DNA of 64,000 bases from Piscicola geometra (taxonomy: Eukaryota; Annelida; Clitellata; Hirudinida; Piscicolidae). Within the stretch, counting starts at the first letter, position 1; each line of letters begins with the position of its first letter. Location: positions 439,001-503,000 of the forward strand of contig CALSEQ010000043.1 of NCBI GenBank assembly GCA_943735955.1, read 5' to 3'. The notes below the pieces were generated by a model, which had not been told where the DNA came from, did no database searches, and saw only the letters and a list, made by a program, of their open reading frames with translations. A program made the translations under genes and the position numbers. Shown here in pieces: positions 48,616 to 62,198 of this stretch.

Positions 48616-51530
48616 CTACTCTAGGGGATTTTTCCTACGAGAACTCTGGTGCTTTTCAGAAAATTTGTTTTCTGAACACCTCAGTATAGGATCAGAGAAG
48701 AGCTTAAGAGCCCGTCGAAACTCTGTGAGTGAGCGGATCCAAACGGTCCGGCGCCCAAAAAGTCTAACCGGCAATGGCCGCAAGGTTCTTTGCTCAGTAC
48801 TTCGAGGATACCGGACAAAGTGGAACAGACCTTGCTCTATGTCAACCCGGGCTAAAACCCCACAGGCTTGCATAGAGTGTAGGATCGGTCACTGCCCCTG
48901 GATGCCTATGATAGGCCGCTGATCCTTACTCCCACCCACACACATGAGACAGTCCGAGGCCAATACGGCGCCAATTTTTTTACTTTTTTATCTTTACTCC
49001 CCATGCACCCCCACACCAAATCCTTTTTACCACCCAACCAAACCTACAGGCAAATGGTTGTCCTCACTGTCTCACTCTAATCCCAACCCCACACACATGG
49101 ACAGCGCGAAAGATCCATGGAGGATACACCGAACACCCCCACTGTTGTCACACAGCGATTTGTCACTTTCTCTGAAAGTTTCATTTCGATCGATAGGTGC
49201 TTCACCACTCTGTTGATAGCCTAGACGGCTGCTTTCTCTGTTTTCCTTGCCGGAAATTTTCCCTACTCTAGGGGATTTTTCCTACGAGAACTCTGGTGCT
49301 TTTCAGAAAATTTGTTTTCTGAACACCTCAGTATAGGATCAGAGAAGAGCTTAAGAGCCCGTCGAAACTCTGTGAGTGAGCGGATCCAAACGGTCCGGCG
49401 CCCAAAAAGTCTAACCGGCAATGGCCGCAAGGTTCTTTGCTCAGTACTTCGAGGATACCGGACAAAGTGGAACAGACCTTGCTCTATGTCAACCCGGGCT
49501 AAAACCCCACAGGCTTGCATAGAGTGTAGGATCGGTCACTGCCCCTGGATGCCTATGATAGGCCGCTGATCCTTACTCCCACCCACACACATGAGACAGT
49601 CCGAGGCCAATACGGCGCCAATTTTTTTACTTTTTTATCTTTACTCCCCATGCACCCCCACACCAAATCCTTTTTACCACCCAACCAAACCTACAGGCAA
49701 ATGGTTGTCCTCACTGTCTCACCCTAGTCCCAACCCCACACACATGGACAGCGCGAAAGATCCATGGAGGATACACCGAACACCCCCACTGTTGTCACAC
49801 AGCGATTTTTCACTTTCTCTGAAAGTTTCATTTCGATCGATAGGTGCCTCACCACTCTGTTGATAGCCTAGACGGCTGCTTTCTCTGTTTCCCTCGCCGG
49901 AAATTTTCCCTACTCTAGGGGATTTTTCCTACGAGAACTCTGGTGCTTTTCAGAAAATTTGTTTTCTGAACACCTCAGTATAGGATCAGAGAAGAGCTTA
50001 AGAGCCCGTCGAAACTCTGTGAGTGAGCGGATCCAAACGGTCCGGCGCCCAAAAAGTCTAACCGGCAATGGCCGCAAGGTTCTTTGCTCAGTACTTCGAG
50101 GATACCGGACAAAGTGGAACAGACCTTGCTCTATGTCAACCCGGGCTAAAACCCCACAGGCTTGCATAGAGTGTAGGATCGGTCACTGCCCCTGGATGCC
50201 TATGATAGGCCGCTGATCCTTACTCCCACCCACACACATGAGACAGTCCGAGGCCAATACGGCGCCAATTTTTTTACTTTTTTATCTTTACTCCCCATGC
50301 ACCCCCACACCAAATCCTTTTTACCACCCAACCAAACCTACAGGCAAATGGTTGTCCTCACTGTCTCACCCTAGTCCCAACCCCACACACATGGACAGCG
50401 CGAAAGATCCATGGAGGATACACCGAACACCCCCACTGTTGTCACACAGCGATTTTTCACTTTCTCTGAAAGTTTCATTTCGATCGATAGGTGCCTCACC
50501 ACTCTGTTGATAGCCTAGACGGCTGCTTTCTCTGTTTCCCTCGCCGGAAATTTTCCCTACTCTAGGGGATTTTTCCTACGAGAACTCTGGTGCTTTTCAG
50601 AAAATTTGTTTTCTGAACACCTCAGTATAGGATCAGAGAAGAGCTTAAGAGCCCGTCGAAACTCTGTGAGTGAGCGGATCCAAACGGTCCGGCGCCCAAA
50701 AAGTCTAACCGGCAATGGCCGCAAGGTTCTTTGCTCAGTACTTCGAGGATACCGGACAAAGTGGAACAGACCTTGCTCTATGTCAACCCGGGCTAAAACC
50801 CCACAGGCTTGCATAGAGTGTAGGATCGGTCACTGCCCCTGGATGCCTATGATAGGCCGCTGATCCTTACTCCCACCCACACACATGAGACAGTCCGAGG
50901 CCAATACGGCGCCAATTTTTTTACTTTTTTATCTTTACTCCCCATGCACCCCCACACCAAATCCTTTTTACCACCCAACCAAACCTACAGGCAAATGGTT
51001 GTCCTCACTGTCTCACCCTAATCCCAACCCCACACACATGGACAGCGCGAAAGATCCATGGAGGATACACCGAACACCCCCACTGTTGTCACACAGCGAT
51101 TTTTCACTTTCTCTGAAAGTTTCATTTCGATCGATAGGTGCCTCACCACTCTGTTGATAGCCTAGACGGCTGCTTTCTCTGTTTCCCTCGCCGGAAATTT
51201 TCCCTACTCTAGGGGATTTTTCCTACGAGAACTCTGGTGTTTTTCAGAAATTTTGTTTTCTGAACACCTCAGTATAGGATCAGAGAAGAGCTTAAGAGCC
51301 CGTCGAAACTCTGTGAGTGAGCGGATCCAAACGGTCCGGCGCCCAAAAAGTCTAACCGGCAATGGCCGCAAGGTTCTTTGCTCAGTACTTCGAGGATACC
51401 GGACAAAGTGGAACAGACCTTGCTCTATGTCAACCCGGGCTAAAACCCCACAGGCTTGCATAGAGTGTAGGATCGGTCACTGCCCCTGGATGCCTATGAT
51501 AGGCCGCTGATCCTTACTCCCACCCACACA
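48616..51530. repeat. Run of near-identical single monomers
   Basis: Units at 48616, 49263, 49910, 50557 and 51204 share TACCACCCAACC, TTTTTTATCTT and GTCTAACCGGC. Most also share CGATTTTTCAC, with the second unit's neighbour at about 49160 as an exception. Differences are few: CTCACTCTAATCC near 49075, CACCCTAGTCCC near 49724 and 50371, GTGTTTTTCAG near 51238. This is the most uniform monomer-by-monomer stretch in the window. Confidence 0.75.
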
Positions 51531-52999
51531 CATGAGACAGTCCGAGGCCAATACGGCGCCAATTTTTTTACTTTTTTATCTTTACTCCCCATGCACCCCC
51601 ACACCAAATCCTTTTTACCCCTCAACCAAACCTACAGGCGAATGGTTGTCCTCACTGTCTCACCCTAATCCCAACCCCACACACATGGACAGCGCGAAAG
51701 ATCCATGGAGGATACACCGAACACCCCAACTGTTGTCACACAGCGATTTGTCACTTTCTCTGAAAGTTTCATTTCGATCGATAGGTGCCTCACCACTCTG
51801 TTGATAGCCTAGACGGCTGCTTTCTCTGTTTCCCTCGCCGGAAATTTTCCCTACTCTAGGGGATTTTTCCTACGAGAACTCTGGTGCTTTTCAGAAAATT
51901 TGTTTTCTGAACACCTCAGTATAGGATCAGAGAAGAGCTCAAGAGCCCGTCGAAACTCTGTGAGTGAGCGGATCCAAACGGTCCGGCGCCCAAAAAGTCC
52001 AACCGGCAATGGCCGCAAGGTTCTTTGCTCAGTACTTCGAGGATACCAGACAAAGTGGAACAGACCTTGCTCTATGTCAACCCGTGCTAAAACCCCACAG
52101 GCTTGCATAGAGTGTAGGATCGGTCACTGCCCCTGGATGCCTATGATAGGCCGCTGATCCCTACTCCCACCCACACACATCAGACAGTCCGAGGCCAATA
52201 CGGCGCCAATTTTTTTACTTTTTTATCTTTACTCCCCATGCACCCCCACACCAAATCCTTTTTACCCCTCATCCAAACCTACAGGCGAATGGTTGTCCTC
52301 ACTGTCTCACCCTAATCCCAACCCCACACACATGGACAGCGCGAAAGATCCATGGAGGATACACCGAACACCCCAACTGTTGTCACACAGCGATTTGTCA
52401 CTTTCTCTGAAAGTTTCATTTCGATCGATAGGTGCCTCACCACTCTGTTGATAGCCTAGACGGCTGCTTTCTCTGTTTTCCTTGCCGGAAATTTTCCCTA
52501 CTCTAGGGGATTTTTCCTACGAGAACTCTGGTGCTTTTCAGAATATTTGTTTTCTGAACATCTCAGTATAGGATCAGAGAAGAGCTTAAGAGCCCGTCGA
52601 AACTCTGTGAGTGAGCGGATCCAAACGGTCCGGCGCCCAAAAAGTCCAACCGGCAATGGCCGCAAGGTTCTTTGCTCAGTACTTCGAGGATACCGGACAA
52701 AGTGGAACAGACCTTGCTCTATGTCAACCCGTGCTAAAACCCCACAGGCTTGCATAGAGTGTAGGATCGGTCACTGCCCCTGGATGCCTTTGATAGGCCG
52801 CTGATCCTTACTCCCACCCACACACATGAGACAGTCCGAGGCCAATACGGCACCAATTTTTTTACTTCTTTATCTTTACTCCCCATGCACCCCCACACCA
52901 AATCCTTTTTACCACCCAACCAAACCTACAGGCAAATGGTTGTCCTCACTGTCTCACCCTAATCCCAACCCCACACACATGGACAGCGCGAAAGATCCA

Positions 53000-55900
53000 T
53001 GGAGGATACACCGAACACCCCAACTGTTGTCACACAGCGATTTGTCACTTTCTCTGAAAGTTTCATTTCGATCGATAGGTGCCTCACCACTCTGTTGATA
53101 GCCTAGACGGCTGCTTTCTCTGTTTTCCTTGCCGGAAATTTTCCCTACTCTAGGGGATTTTTCCTACGAGAACTCTGGTGCTTTTCAGAATATTTGTTTT
53201 CTGAACATCTCAGTATAGGATCAGAGAAGAGCTTAAGAGCCCGTCGAAACTCTGTGAGTGAGCGGATCCAAACGGTCCGGCGCCCAAAATGTCCAACCGG
53301 CAATGGCCGCAAGGTTCTTTGCTCAGTACTTCGAGGATACCGGACAAAGTGGAACAGACCTTGCTCTATGTCAACCCGTGCTAAAACCCCACAGGCTTGC
53401 ATAGAGTGTAGGATCGGTCACTGCTCCTGGATGCCTTTGATAGGCCGCTGATCCTTACTCCCACCCACACACATGAGACAGTCCGAGGCCAATACGGCAC
53501 CAATTTTTTTACTTCTTCATCTTTACTCCCCATGCACCCCCACACCAAATCCTTTTTACCCCCCAACCAAACCTACAGGCAAATGGTTGTCCTCACTGTC
53601 TCACCCTAATACCAACCCCACACACATGGACAGCGCGAAAGATCCATGGAGGATACACCGAACACCCCCACTGTTGTCACACAGCGATTTGTCACTTTCT
53701 CTGAAAGTTTCATTTCGATCGATAGGTGCCTCACCACTCTGTTGATAGCCTAGACGGCTGCTTTCTCTGTTTCCCTCGCCGGAAATTTTCCCTACTCTAG
53801 GGGATTTTTCCTACGAGAACTCTGGTGCTTTTCAGAAAATTTGTTTTCTGAACACCTCAGTATAGGATCAGAGAAGAGCTTAAGAGCCCGTCGAAACTCT
53901 GTGAGTGAGCGGATCCAAACGGTCCGGCGCCCAAAAAGTCTTACCGGTAATGGCCGCAAGGTTCTTTGCTCAGTACTTCGAGGATACCGGACAAAGTGGA
54001 ACAGACCTTGCTCTATGTAAACACGGGCTAAAACCCCACAGGCTTGCATAGAGTGTAGGATCGGTCACTGCCCCTGGATGCCTATGATAGGCCGCTGATC
54101 CTTACTCCCACCCACACACATCAGACAGTCCGAGGCCAATACGGCGCCAATTTTTTTACTTCTTTATCTCTACTCCCCATGCACCCCCATACCAAAGTCT
54201 TTTTACCCTCCAACCAAACCTACAGGCAAATGGTTGTCCTCACTGTCTCACCCTAATCCCAACCCCACACACATGGACAGCGCGAAAGATCCATGGAGGA
54301 TACACCGAACACCCCCACTGTTGTCAAACAGCGATTTGTCACTTTCTCTGAAAGTTTCATTTCGATCGATTAGTGCCTCACCACTCTGTTGACAGCCTAG
54401 ACGGCTGCTTTCTCTGTTTCCCTCGCCGGAAATTCTCCCTACTCTGGGGATTTTTCCTACGAGAACTCTGGTGCTTTTCAGAAAATTTGTTTTCTGAACA
54501 CCTCAGTATAGGATCAGAGAAGAGCTTAAGAGCCCGTCGAAACTCTGTGAGTGAGCGGATCCAAACGGTCCGGCGCCCAAAAAGTCTAACCGGCAATGGC
54601 CGCAAGGTTCTTTGCTCAGTACTTCGAGGATACCGGACAAAGTGGAACAGACCTTGCTCTATGTTAACCCGGGCTAAAACCCCACAGGCTTGCATAGAGT
54701 GTAGGATCGGTCACTGCCCCTGGATGCCTATGATAGGCCGCTGATCCTTACTCCCACCCACACACATGAGACAGTCCGAGGCCAATACGGCGCCAATTTT
54801 TTTACTTCTTTATCTTTACTCCCCATGCACCCCCACACCAAATTCTTTTTACCCTCCAACCAAACCTACAGGCAAATGGTTGTCCTCACTGTCTCACCCT
54901 AATCCCAACCCCACACACATGGACAGCGCGAAAGATCCATGGAGGATACACCGAACACCCCCACTGTTGTCACACAGCGATTTGTCACTTTCTCTGAAAG
55001 TTTCATTTCGATCGATAGGTGCCTCACCACTCTGTTGATAGCCTAGACGGCTGCTTTCTCTGTTTCCCTCGCCGGAAATTTTCCCTACTCTAGGGGATTT
55101 TTCCTACGAGAACTCTGGTGCTTTTCAGAAAATTTGTTTTCTGAACACCTCAGTATAGGATCAGAGAAGAGCTTAAGAGCCCGTCGAAACTCTGTGAGTG
55201 AGCGGATCCAAACGGTCCGGCGCCCAAAAAGTCTTACCGGCAATGGCCGCAAGGTTCTTTGCTCAGTACTTCGAGGATACCGGACAAAGTGGAACAGACC
55301 TTGCTCTATGTAAACACGGGCTAAAACCCCACAGGCTTGCATAGAGTGTAGGATCGGTCACTGCCCCTGGATGCCTATGATAGGCCGCTGATCCTTACTC
55401 CCACCCACACACATCAGACAGTCCGAGGCCAATACGGCGCCAATTTTTTTACTTCTTTATCTCTACTCCCCATGCACCCCCACACCAAAGTCTTTTTACC
55501 CTCCAACCAAACCTACAGGCAAATGGTTGTCCTCACTGTCTCACCCTAATCCCAACCCCACACACATGGACAGCGCGAAAGATCCATGGAGGATACACCG
55601 AACACCCCCACTGTTGTCAAACAGCGATTTGTCACTTTCTCTGAAAGTTTCATTTCGATCGATTAGTGCCTCACCACTCTGTTGACAGCCTAGACGGCTG
55701 CTTTCTCTGTTTCCCTCGCCGGAAATTCTCCCTACTCTGGGGATTTTTCCTACGAGAACTCTGGTGCTTTTCAGAAAATTTGTTTTCTGAACACCTCAGT
55801 ATAGGATCAGAGAAGAGCTTAAGAGCCCGTCGAAACTCTGTGAGTGAGCGGATCCAAACGGTCCGGCGCCCAAAAAGTCTAACCGGCAATGGCCGCAAGG

Positions 55901-58900
55901 TTCTTTGCTCAGTACTTCGAGGATAACGGACAAAGTGGAACAGACCTTGCTCTATGTTAACCCGGGCTAAAACCCCACAGGCTTGCATAGAGTGTAGGAT
56001 CGGTCACTGCCCCTGGATGCCTATGATAGGCCGCTGATCCTTACTCCCACCCACACACATGAGACAGTCCGAGGCCAAAACGGCGCCAATTTTTTTACTT
56101 TTTTATCTTTACTCCCCATGCACCCCCACACCAAATCCTTTTTACCCCTCAACCAAACCTACAGGCGAATGGTTGTCCTCACTGTCTCACCCTAATCCCA
56201 ACCCCACACACATGGACAGCGCGAAAGATCCATGGAGGATACACCGAACACCCCAACTGTTGTCACACAGCGATTTGTCACTTTCTCTGAAAGTTTCATT
56301 TCGATCGATAGGTGCCTCACCACTCTGTTGATAGCCTAGACGGCTGCTTTCTCTGTTTTCCTTGCCGGAAATTTTCCCTACTCTAGGGGATTTTTCCTAC
56401 GAGAACTCTGGTGCTTTTCAGAATATTTGTTTTCTGAACATCTCAGTATAGGATCAGAGAAGAGCTTAAGAGCCCGTCGAAACTCTGTGAGTGAGCGGAT
56501 CCAAACGGTCCGGCGCCCAAAATGTCCAACCGGCAATGGCCGCAAGGTTCTTTGCTCAGTACTTCGAGGATACCGGACAAAGTGGAACAGACCTTGCTCT
56601 ATGTCAACCCGTGCTAAAACCCCACAGGCTTGCATAGAGTGTAGGATCGGTCACTGCTCCTGGATGCCTTTGATAGGCCGCTGATCCTTACTCCCACCCA
56701 CACACATGAGACAGTCCGAGGCCAATACGGCACCAATTTTTTTACTTCTTCATCTTTACTCCCCATGCACCCCCACACCAAATCCTTTTTACCCCCCAAC
56801 CAAACCTACAGGCAAATGGTTGTCCTCACTGTCTCACCCTAATCCCAACCCCACACACATGGACAGCGCGAAAGATCCATGGAGGATACACCGAACACCC
56901 CCACTGTTGTCACACAGCGATTTGTCACTTTCTCTGAAAGTTTCATTTCGATCGATAGGTGCCTCACCACTCTGTTGATAGCCTAGACGGCTGCTTTCTC
57001 TGTTTCCCTCGCCGGAAATTTTCCCTACTCTAGGGGATTTTTCCTACGAGAACTCTGGTGCTTTTCAGAAAATTTGTTTTCTGAACACCTCAGTATAGGA
57101 TCAGAGAAGAGCTTAAGAGCCCGTCGAAACTCTGTGAGTGAGCGGATCCAAACGGTCCGGCGCCCAAAAAGTCTTACCGGTAATGGCCGCAAGGTTCTTT
57201 GCTCAGTACTTCGAGGATACCGGACAAAGTGGAACAGACCTTGCTCTATGTAAACACGGGCTAAAACCCCACAGGCTTGCATAGAGTGTAGGATCGGTCA
57301 CTGCCCCTGGATGCCTATGATAGGCCGCTGATCCTTACTCCCACCCACACACATCAGACAGTCCGAGGCCAATACGGCGCCAATTTTTTTACTTCTTTAT
57401 CTCTACTCCCCATGCACCCCCATACCAAAGTCTTTTTACCCTCCAACCAAACCTACAGGCAAATGGTTGTCCTCACTGTCTCACCCTAATCCCAACCCCA
57501 CACACATGGACAGCGCGAAAGATCCATGGAGGATACACCGAACACCCCCACTGTTGTCAAACAGCGATTTGTCACTTTCTCTGAAAGTTTCATTTCGATC
57601 GATTAGTGCCTCACCACTCTGTTGACAGCCTAGACGGCTGCTTTCTCTGTTTCCCTCGCCGGAAATTCTCCCTACTCTGGGGATTTTTCCTACGAGAACT
57701 CTGGTGCTTTTCAGAAAATTTGTTTTCTGAACACCTCAGTATAGGATCAGAGAAGAGCTTAAGAGCCCGTCGAAACTCTGTGAGTGAGCGGATCCAAACG
57801 GTCCGGCGCCCAAAAAGTCTAACCGGCAATGGCCGCAAGGTTCTTTGCTCAGTACTTCGAGGATACCGGACAAAGTGGAACAGACCTTGCTCTATGTTAA
57901 CCCGGGCTAAAACCCCACAGGCTTGCATAGAGTGTAGGATCGGTCACTGCCCCTGGATGCCTATGATAGGCCGCTGATCCTTACTCCCACCCACACACAT
58001 GAGACAGTCCGAGGCCAATACGGCGCCAATTTTTTTACTTCTTTATCTTTACTCCCCATGCACCCCCACACCAAATTCTTTTTACCCTCCAACCAAACCT
58101 ACAGGCAAATGGTTGTCCTCACTGTCTCACCCTAATCCCAACCCCACACACATGGACAGCGCGAAAGATCCATGGAGGATACACCGAACACCCCCACTGT
58201 TGTCACACAGCGATTTGTCACTTTCTCTGAAAGTTTCATTTCGATCGATAGGTGCCTCACCACTCTGTTGATAGCCTAGACGGCTGCTTTCTCTGTTTCC
58301 CTCGCCGGAAATTTTCCCTACTCTAGGGGATTTTTCCTACGAGAACTCTGGTGCTTTTCAGAAAATTTGTTTTCTGAACACCTCAGTATAGGATCAGAGA
58401 AGAGCTTAAGAGCCCGTCGAAACTCTGTGAGTGAGCGGATCCAAACGGTCCGGCGCCCAAAAAGTCTTACCGGCAATGGCCGCAAGGTTCTTTGCTCAGT
58501 ACTTCGAGGATACCGGACAAAGTGGAACAGACCTTGCTCTATGTAAACACGGGCTAAAACCCCACAGGCTTGCATAGAGTGTAGGATCGGTCACTGCCCC
58601 TGGATGCCTATGATAGGCCGCTGATCCTTACTCCCACCCACACACATCAGACAGTCCGAGGCCAATACGGCGCCAATTTTTTTACTTCTTTATCTCTACT
58701 CCCCATGCACCCCCACACCAAAGTCTTTTTACCCTCCAACCAAACCTACAGGCAAATGGTTGTCCTCACTGTCTCACCCTAATCCCAACCCCACACACAT
58801 GGACAGCGCGAAAGATCCATGGAGGATACACCGAACACCCCCACTGTTGTCAAACAGCGATTTGTCACTTTCTCTGAAAGTTTCATTTTGATCGATTAGT

Positions 58901-59200
58901 GCCTCACCACTCTGTTGACAGCCTAGACGGCTGCTTTCTCTGTTTCCCTCGCCGGAAATTCTCCCTACTCTGGGGATTTTTCCTACGAGAACTCTGGTGC
59001 TTTTCAGAAAATTTGTTTTCTGAACACCTCAGTATAGGATCAGAGAAGAGCTTAAGAGCCCGTCGAAACTCTGTGAGTGAGCGGATCCAAACGGTCCGGC
59101 GCCCAAAAAGTCTAACCGGCAATGGCCGCAAGGTTCTTTGCTCAGTACTTCGAGGATAACGGACAAAGTGGAACAGACCTTGCTCTATGTTAACCCGGGC
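53000..59200. repeat. Five-monomer duplication, offset 3,233 bp
   Basis: Copy 1 is about 53.0-56.06 kb and copy 2 about 56.24-59.2 kb, with unit order h-i-j-i'-j. Marks: h has TTTTCCTTGCC, CAGAATATTTG and CAAAATGTCC; i has CTTACCGGTAATGG and CCCATACCAAAGTC; i' has CTTACCGGCAATGG and CCCACACCAAAGTC; j has GAAATTCTCC, CTCTGGGGA and ATGTTAACCCGGG. The pair i-j is itself duplicated at 1,293 bp. The last j of both copies has GGATAACGG (near 55924 and 59157). Differences between copies include A at 53611 against C at 56844, and C at 55656 against T at 58889. Confidence 0.85.
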
Positions 59201-60257
59201 TAAAACCCCACAGGCTTGCATAGAGTGTAGGATCGGTCACTGCCCCTGGATGCCTATGATAGGCCGCTGATCCTTACTCCCACCCACACACATGAGACAG
59301 TCCGAGGCCAATACGGCGCCAATTTTTTTACTTCTTTATCTTTACTCCCCATGCACCCCCACACCAAATTCTTTTTACCCTCCAACCAAACCTACAGGCA
59401 AATGGTTGTCCTCACTGTCTCACCCTAATCCCAACCCCACACACATGGACAGCGCGAAAGATCCATGGAGGATACACCGAACACCCCCACTGTTGTCACA
59501 CAGCGATTTGTCACTTTCTCTGAAAGTTTTATTTCGATCGATAGGTGCCTCACCACTCTGTTGATAGCCTAGACGGCTGCTTTCTCTGTTTCCCTCGCCG
59601 GAATTTTTCCCTACTCTAGGGGATTTTTCCTAAGAGAACTCTGGTGCTTTTCAGAAAATTTGTTTTCTGAACACCTCAGTATAGGATCAGAGAAGAGCTT
59701 AAGAGCCCGTCGAAACTCTGTGAGTGAGCGGATCCAAACGGTCCGGCGCCCAAAAAGTTCCACCGGCAATGGCCGCAAGGTTCTTTGCTCAGTACTTCGA
59801 GGATACCGGACAAAGTGGAACAGACCTTGCTCTATGTAAACACGGGCTAAAACCCCACAGGCTTGCATAGAGTGTAGGATCGGTCACTGCCCCTGGATGC
59901 CTATGATAGGCCGCTGATCCTTACTCCCACCCACACACATCAGACAGTCCGAGGCCAATACGGCGCCAATTTTTTTACTTCTTTATCTTTACTCCCCATG
60001 CACCCCCACACCAAAGTCTTTTTACCCTCCAACCAAACCTACAGGCAAATGGTTGTCCTCACTGTCTCACCCTAATACCAACCCCACACACATGGACAGC
60101 GTGAAAGATCCATGGAGGATACACCGAACACCCCCACTGTTGTCAAACAGCGATTTGTCACTTTCTCTGAAAGTTTCATTTCGATCGATAGGTGCCTCAC
60201 CACTCTGTTGACAGCCTAGACGGCTGCTTTCTCTGTTTCCCTCGCCGGAAATTTTCC

Positions 60258-61551
60258 CTACTCTAGGGGATTTTTCCTACGAGAACTCTGCTGCTTTTCA
60301 GAAAATTTGTTTTCTGAACACCTAAGTATAGGATCAGAGAAGAGCTTAAGAGCCCGTCGAAACTCTGTGAGTGACCGGATCCAAACGGTCCGGCGCCCGA
60401 AAAGTCCAACCGGCAATGGCCGCAAGGTTCTTTGCTCAGTACTTCGAGGATACCGGACAAAGTGGAACAGACCTTGCTCTATGTCAACACGGGCTAAAAC
60501 CCCACAGGCTTGCATAGAGTGTAGGATCGGTCACTGCCCCTGGATGCCTATGATAGGTCGCTGATCCTTACTCCCACCCACACACATCAGACAGTCCGAG
60601 GCCAATACGTCGCCAATTTTTTTACTTCTTTATCTTTACTCCCCATGCACCCCCACACCAAATTCTTTTTACCCTCCAACCAAACCTACAGGCAAATGGT
60701 TGTCCTCACTGTCTCACCCTAATCCCAACCCCACACACATGGACAGCGCGAAAGATCCATGGAGGATACACCGAACACCCCCACTGTTGTCACACAGCGA
60801 TTTGTCACTTTCTCTGAAAGTTTCATTTCGATCGATAGGTGCCTCACCACTCTGTTGATAGCCTAGACGGCTGCTTTTTCTGTTTTCCTCGCCGGAAATT
60901 TTCCCTACTCTAGGGGATTTTTCCTACGAGAACTCTGCTGCTTTTCAGAAAATTTGTTTTCTGAACACCTAAGTATAGGATCAGAGAAGAGCTTAAGAGC
61001 CCGTCGAAACTCTGTGAGTGACCGGATCCAAACGGTCCGGCGCCCGAAAAGTCCAACCGGCAATGGCCGCAAGGTTCTTTGCTCAGTACTTCGAGGATAC
61101 CGGACAAAGTGGAACAGACCTTGCTCTATGTCAACACGGGCTAAAACCCCACAGGCTTGCATAGAGTGTAGGATCGGTCACTGCCCCTGGATGCCTATGA
61201 TAGGTCGCTGATCCTTACTCCCACCCACACACATCAGACAGTCCGAGGCCAATACGTCGCCAATTTTTTTACTTCTTTATCTTTACTCCCCATGCACCCC
61301 CACACCAAATTCTTTTTACCCTCCAACCAAACCTACAGGCAAATGGTTGTCCTCACTGTCTCACCCTAATCCCAACCCCACACACATGGACAGCGCGAAA
61401 GATCCATGGAGGATACACCGAACACCCCCACTGTTGTCACACAGCGATTTGTCACTTTCTCTGAAAGTTTCATTTCGATCGATAGGTGCCTCACCACTCT
61501 GTTGATAGCCTAGACGGCTGCTTTTTCTGTTTTCCTCGCCGGAAATTTTCC
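60258..61551. repeat. Single-monomer duplication, offset 647 bp
   Basis: Units at 60258 and 60905 share CTCTGCTGC, CACCTAAGTATAGG, GAGTGACCGGATCC, GGCGCCCGAAAAG, GATAGGTCGCTG and AATACGTCGCC. The unit at 61552 keeps GTGACCGG and CCCGAAAAG but not the others, so the exchange point lies near its start. Confidence 0.75.
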
Positions 61552-62198
61552 CTACTCTAGGGGATTTTTCCTACGAGAACTCTGGTGCTTTTCAGAAAAT
61601 TTGTTTTCTGAACACCTCAGTATAGGATCAGAGAAGAGCTTAAGAGCCCGTCGAAACTCTGTGAGTGACCGGATCCAAACGGTCAGGCGCCCGAAAAGTC
61701 CAACCGGCAATGGCCGCAAGGTTCTTTGCTCAGTACTTCGAGGATACCGGACAAAGTGGAACAGACCTTGCTCTATGTCAACACGGGCTAAAACCCCACA
61801 GGCTTGCATAGAGTGTAGGATCGGTCACTGCCCCTGGATGCCTATGATAGGCCGCTGATCCTTACTCCCACCCACACACATCAGACAGTCCGAGGCCAAT
61901 ACGGCGCCAATTTTTTTACTTCTTTATCTTTACTCCCCATGCACCCTCACACCAAATTCTTTTTACCCTCCAACCAAACCTACAGGCAAATGGTTGTCCT
62001 CACTGTCTCACCCTAATCCCAACCCCACACACATGGACAGCGCGAAAGATCCATGGAGGATACACCGAACACCCCCACTGTTGTCACACAGCGATTTGTC
62101 ACTTTCTCTGAAAGTTTCATTTCGATCGATAGGTGCCTCACCACTCTGTTGATAGCCTAGACGGCTGCTTTCTCTGTTTCCCTCGCCGGAAATTTTCC

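Larger units (their letters stand above)
19820..52100. repeat. Middle subfamily block
   Basis: Units here mostly have a C-tract of six (or CCCCCTA, near 20.6-22.5 kb, and ACCACCC at 42.5-51 kb). They have CACACACATGG, CACTGTTG, and CTCTATG/CATAGAG throughout. Units 32-38 also share the CpG transition GGTCTGG. Two five-C monomers persist near 27707 and 28993. The block contains the 3-mer and both 4-mer duplication zones. Confidence 0.8.
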
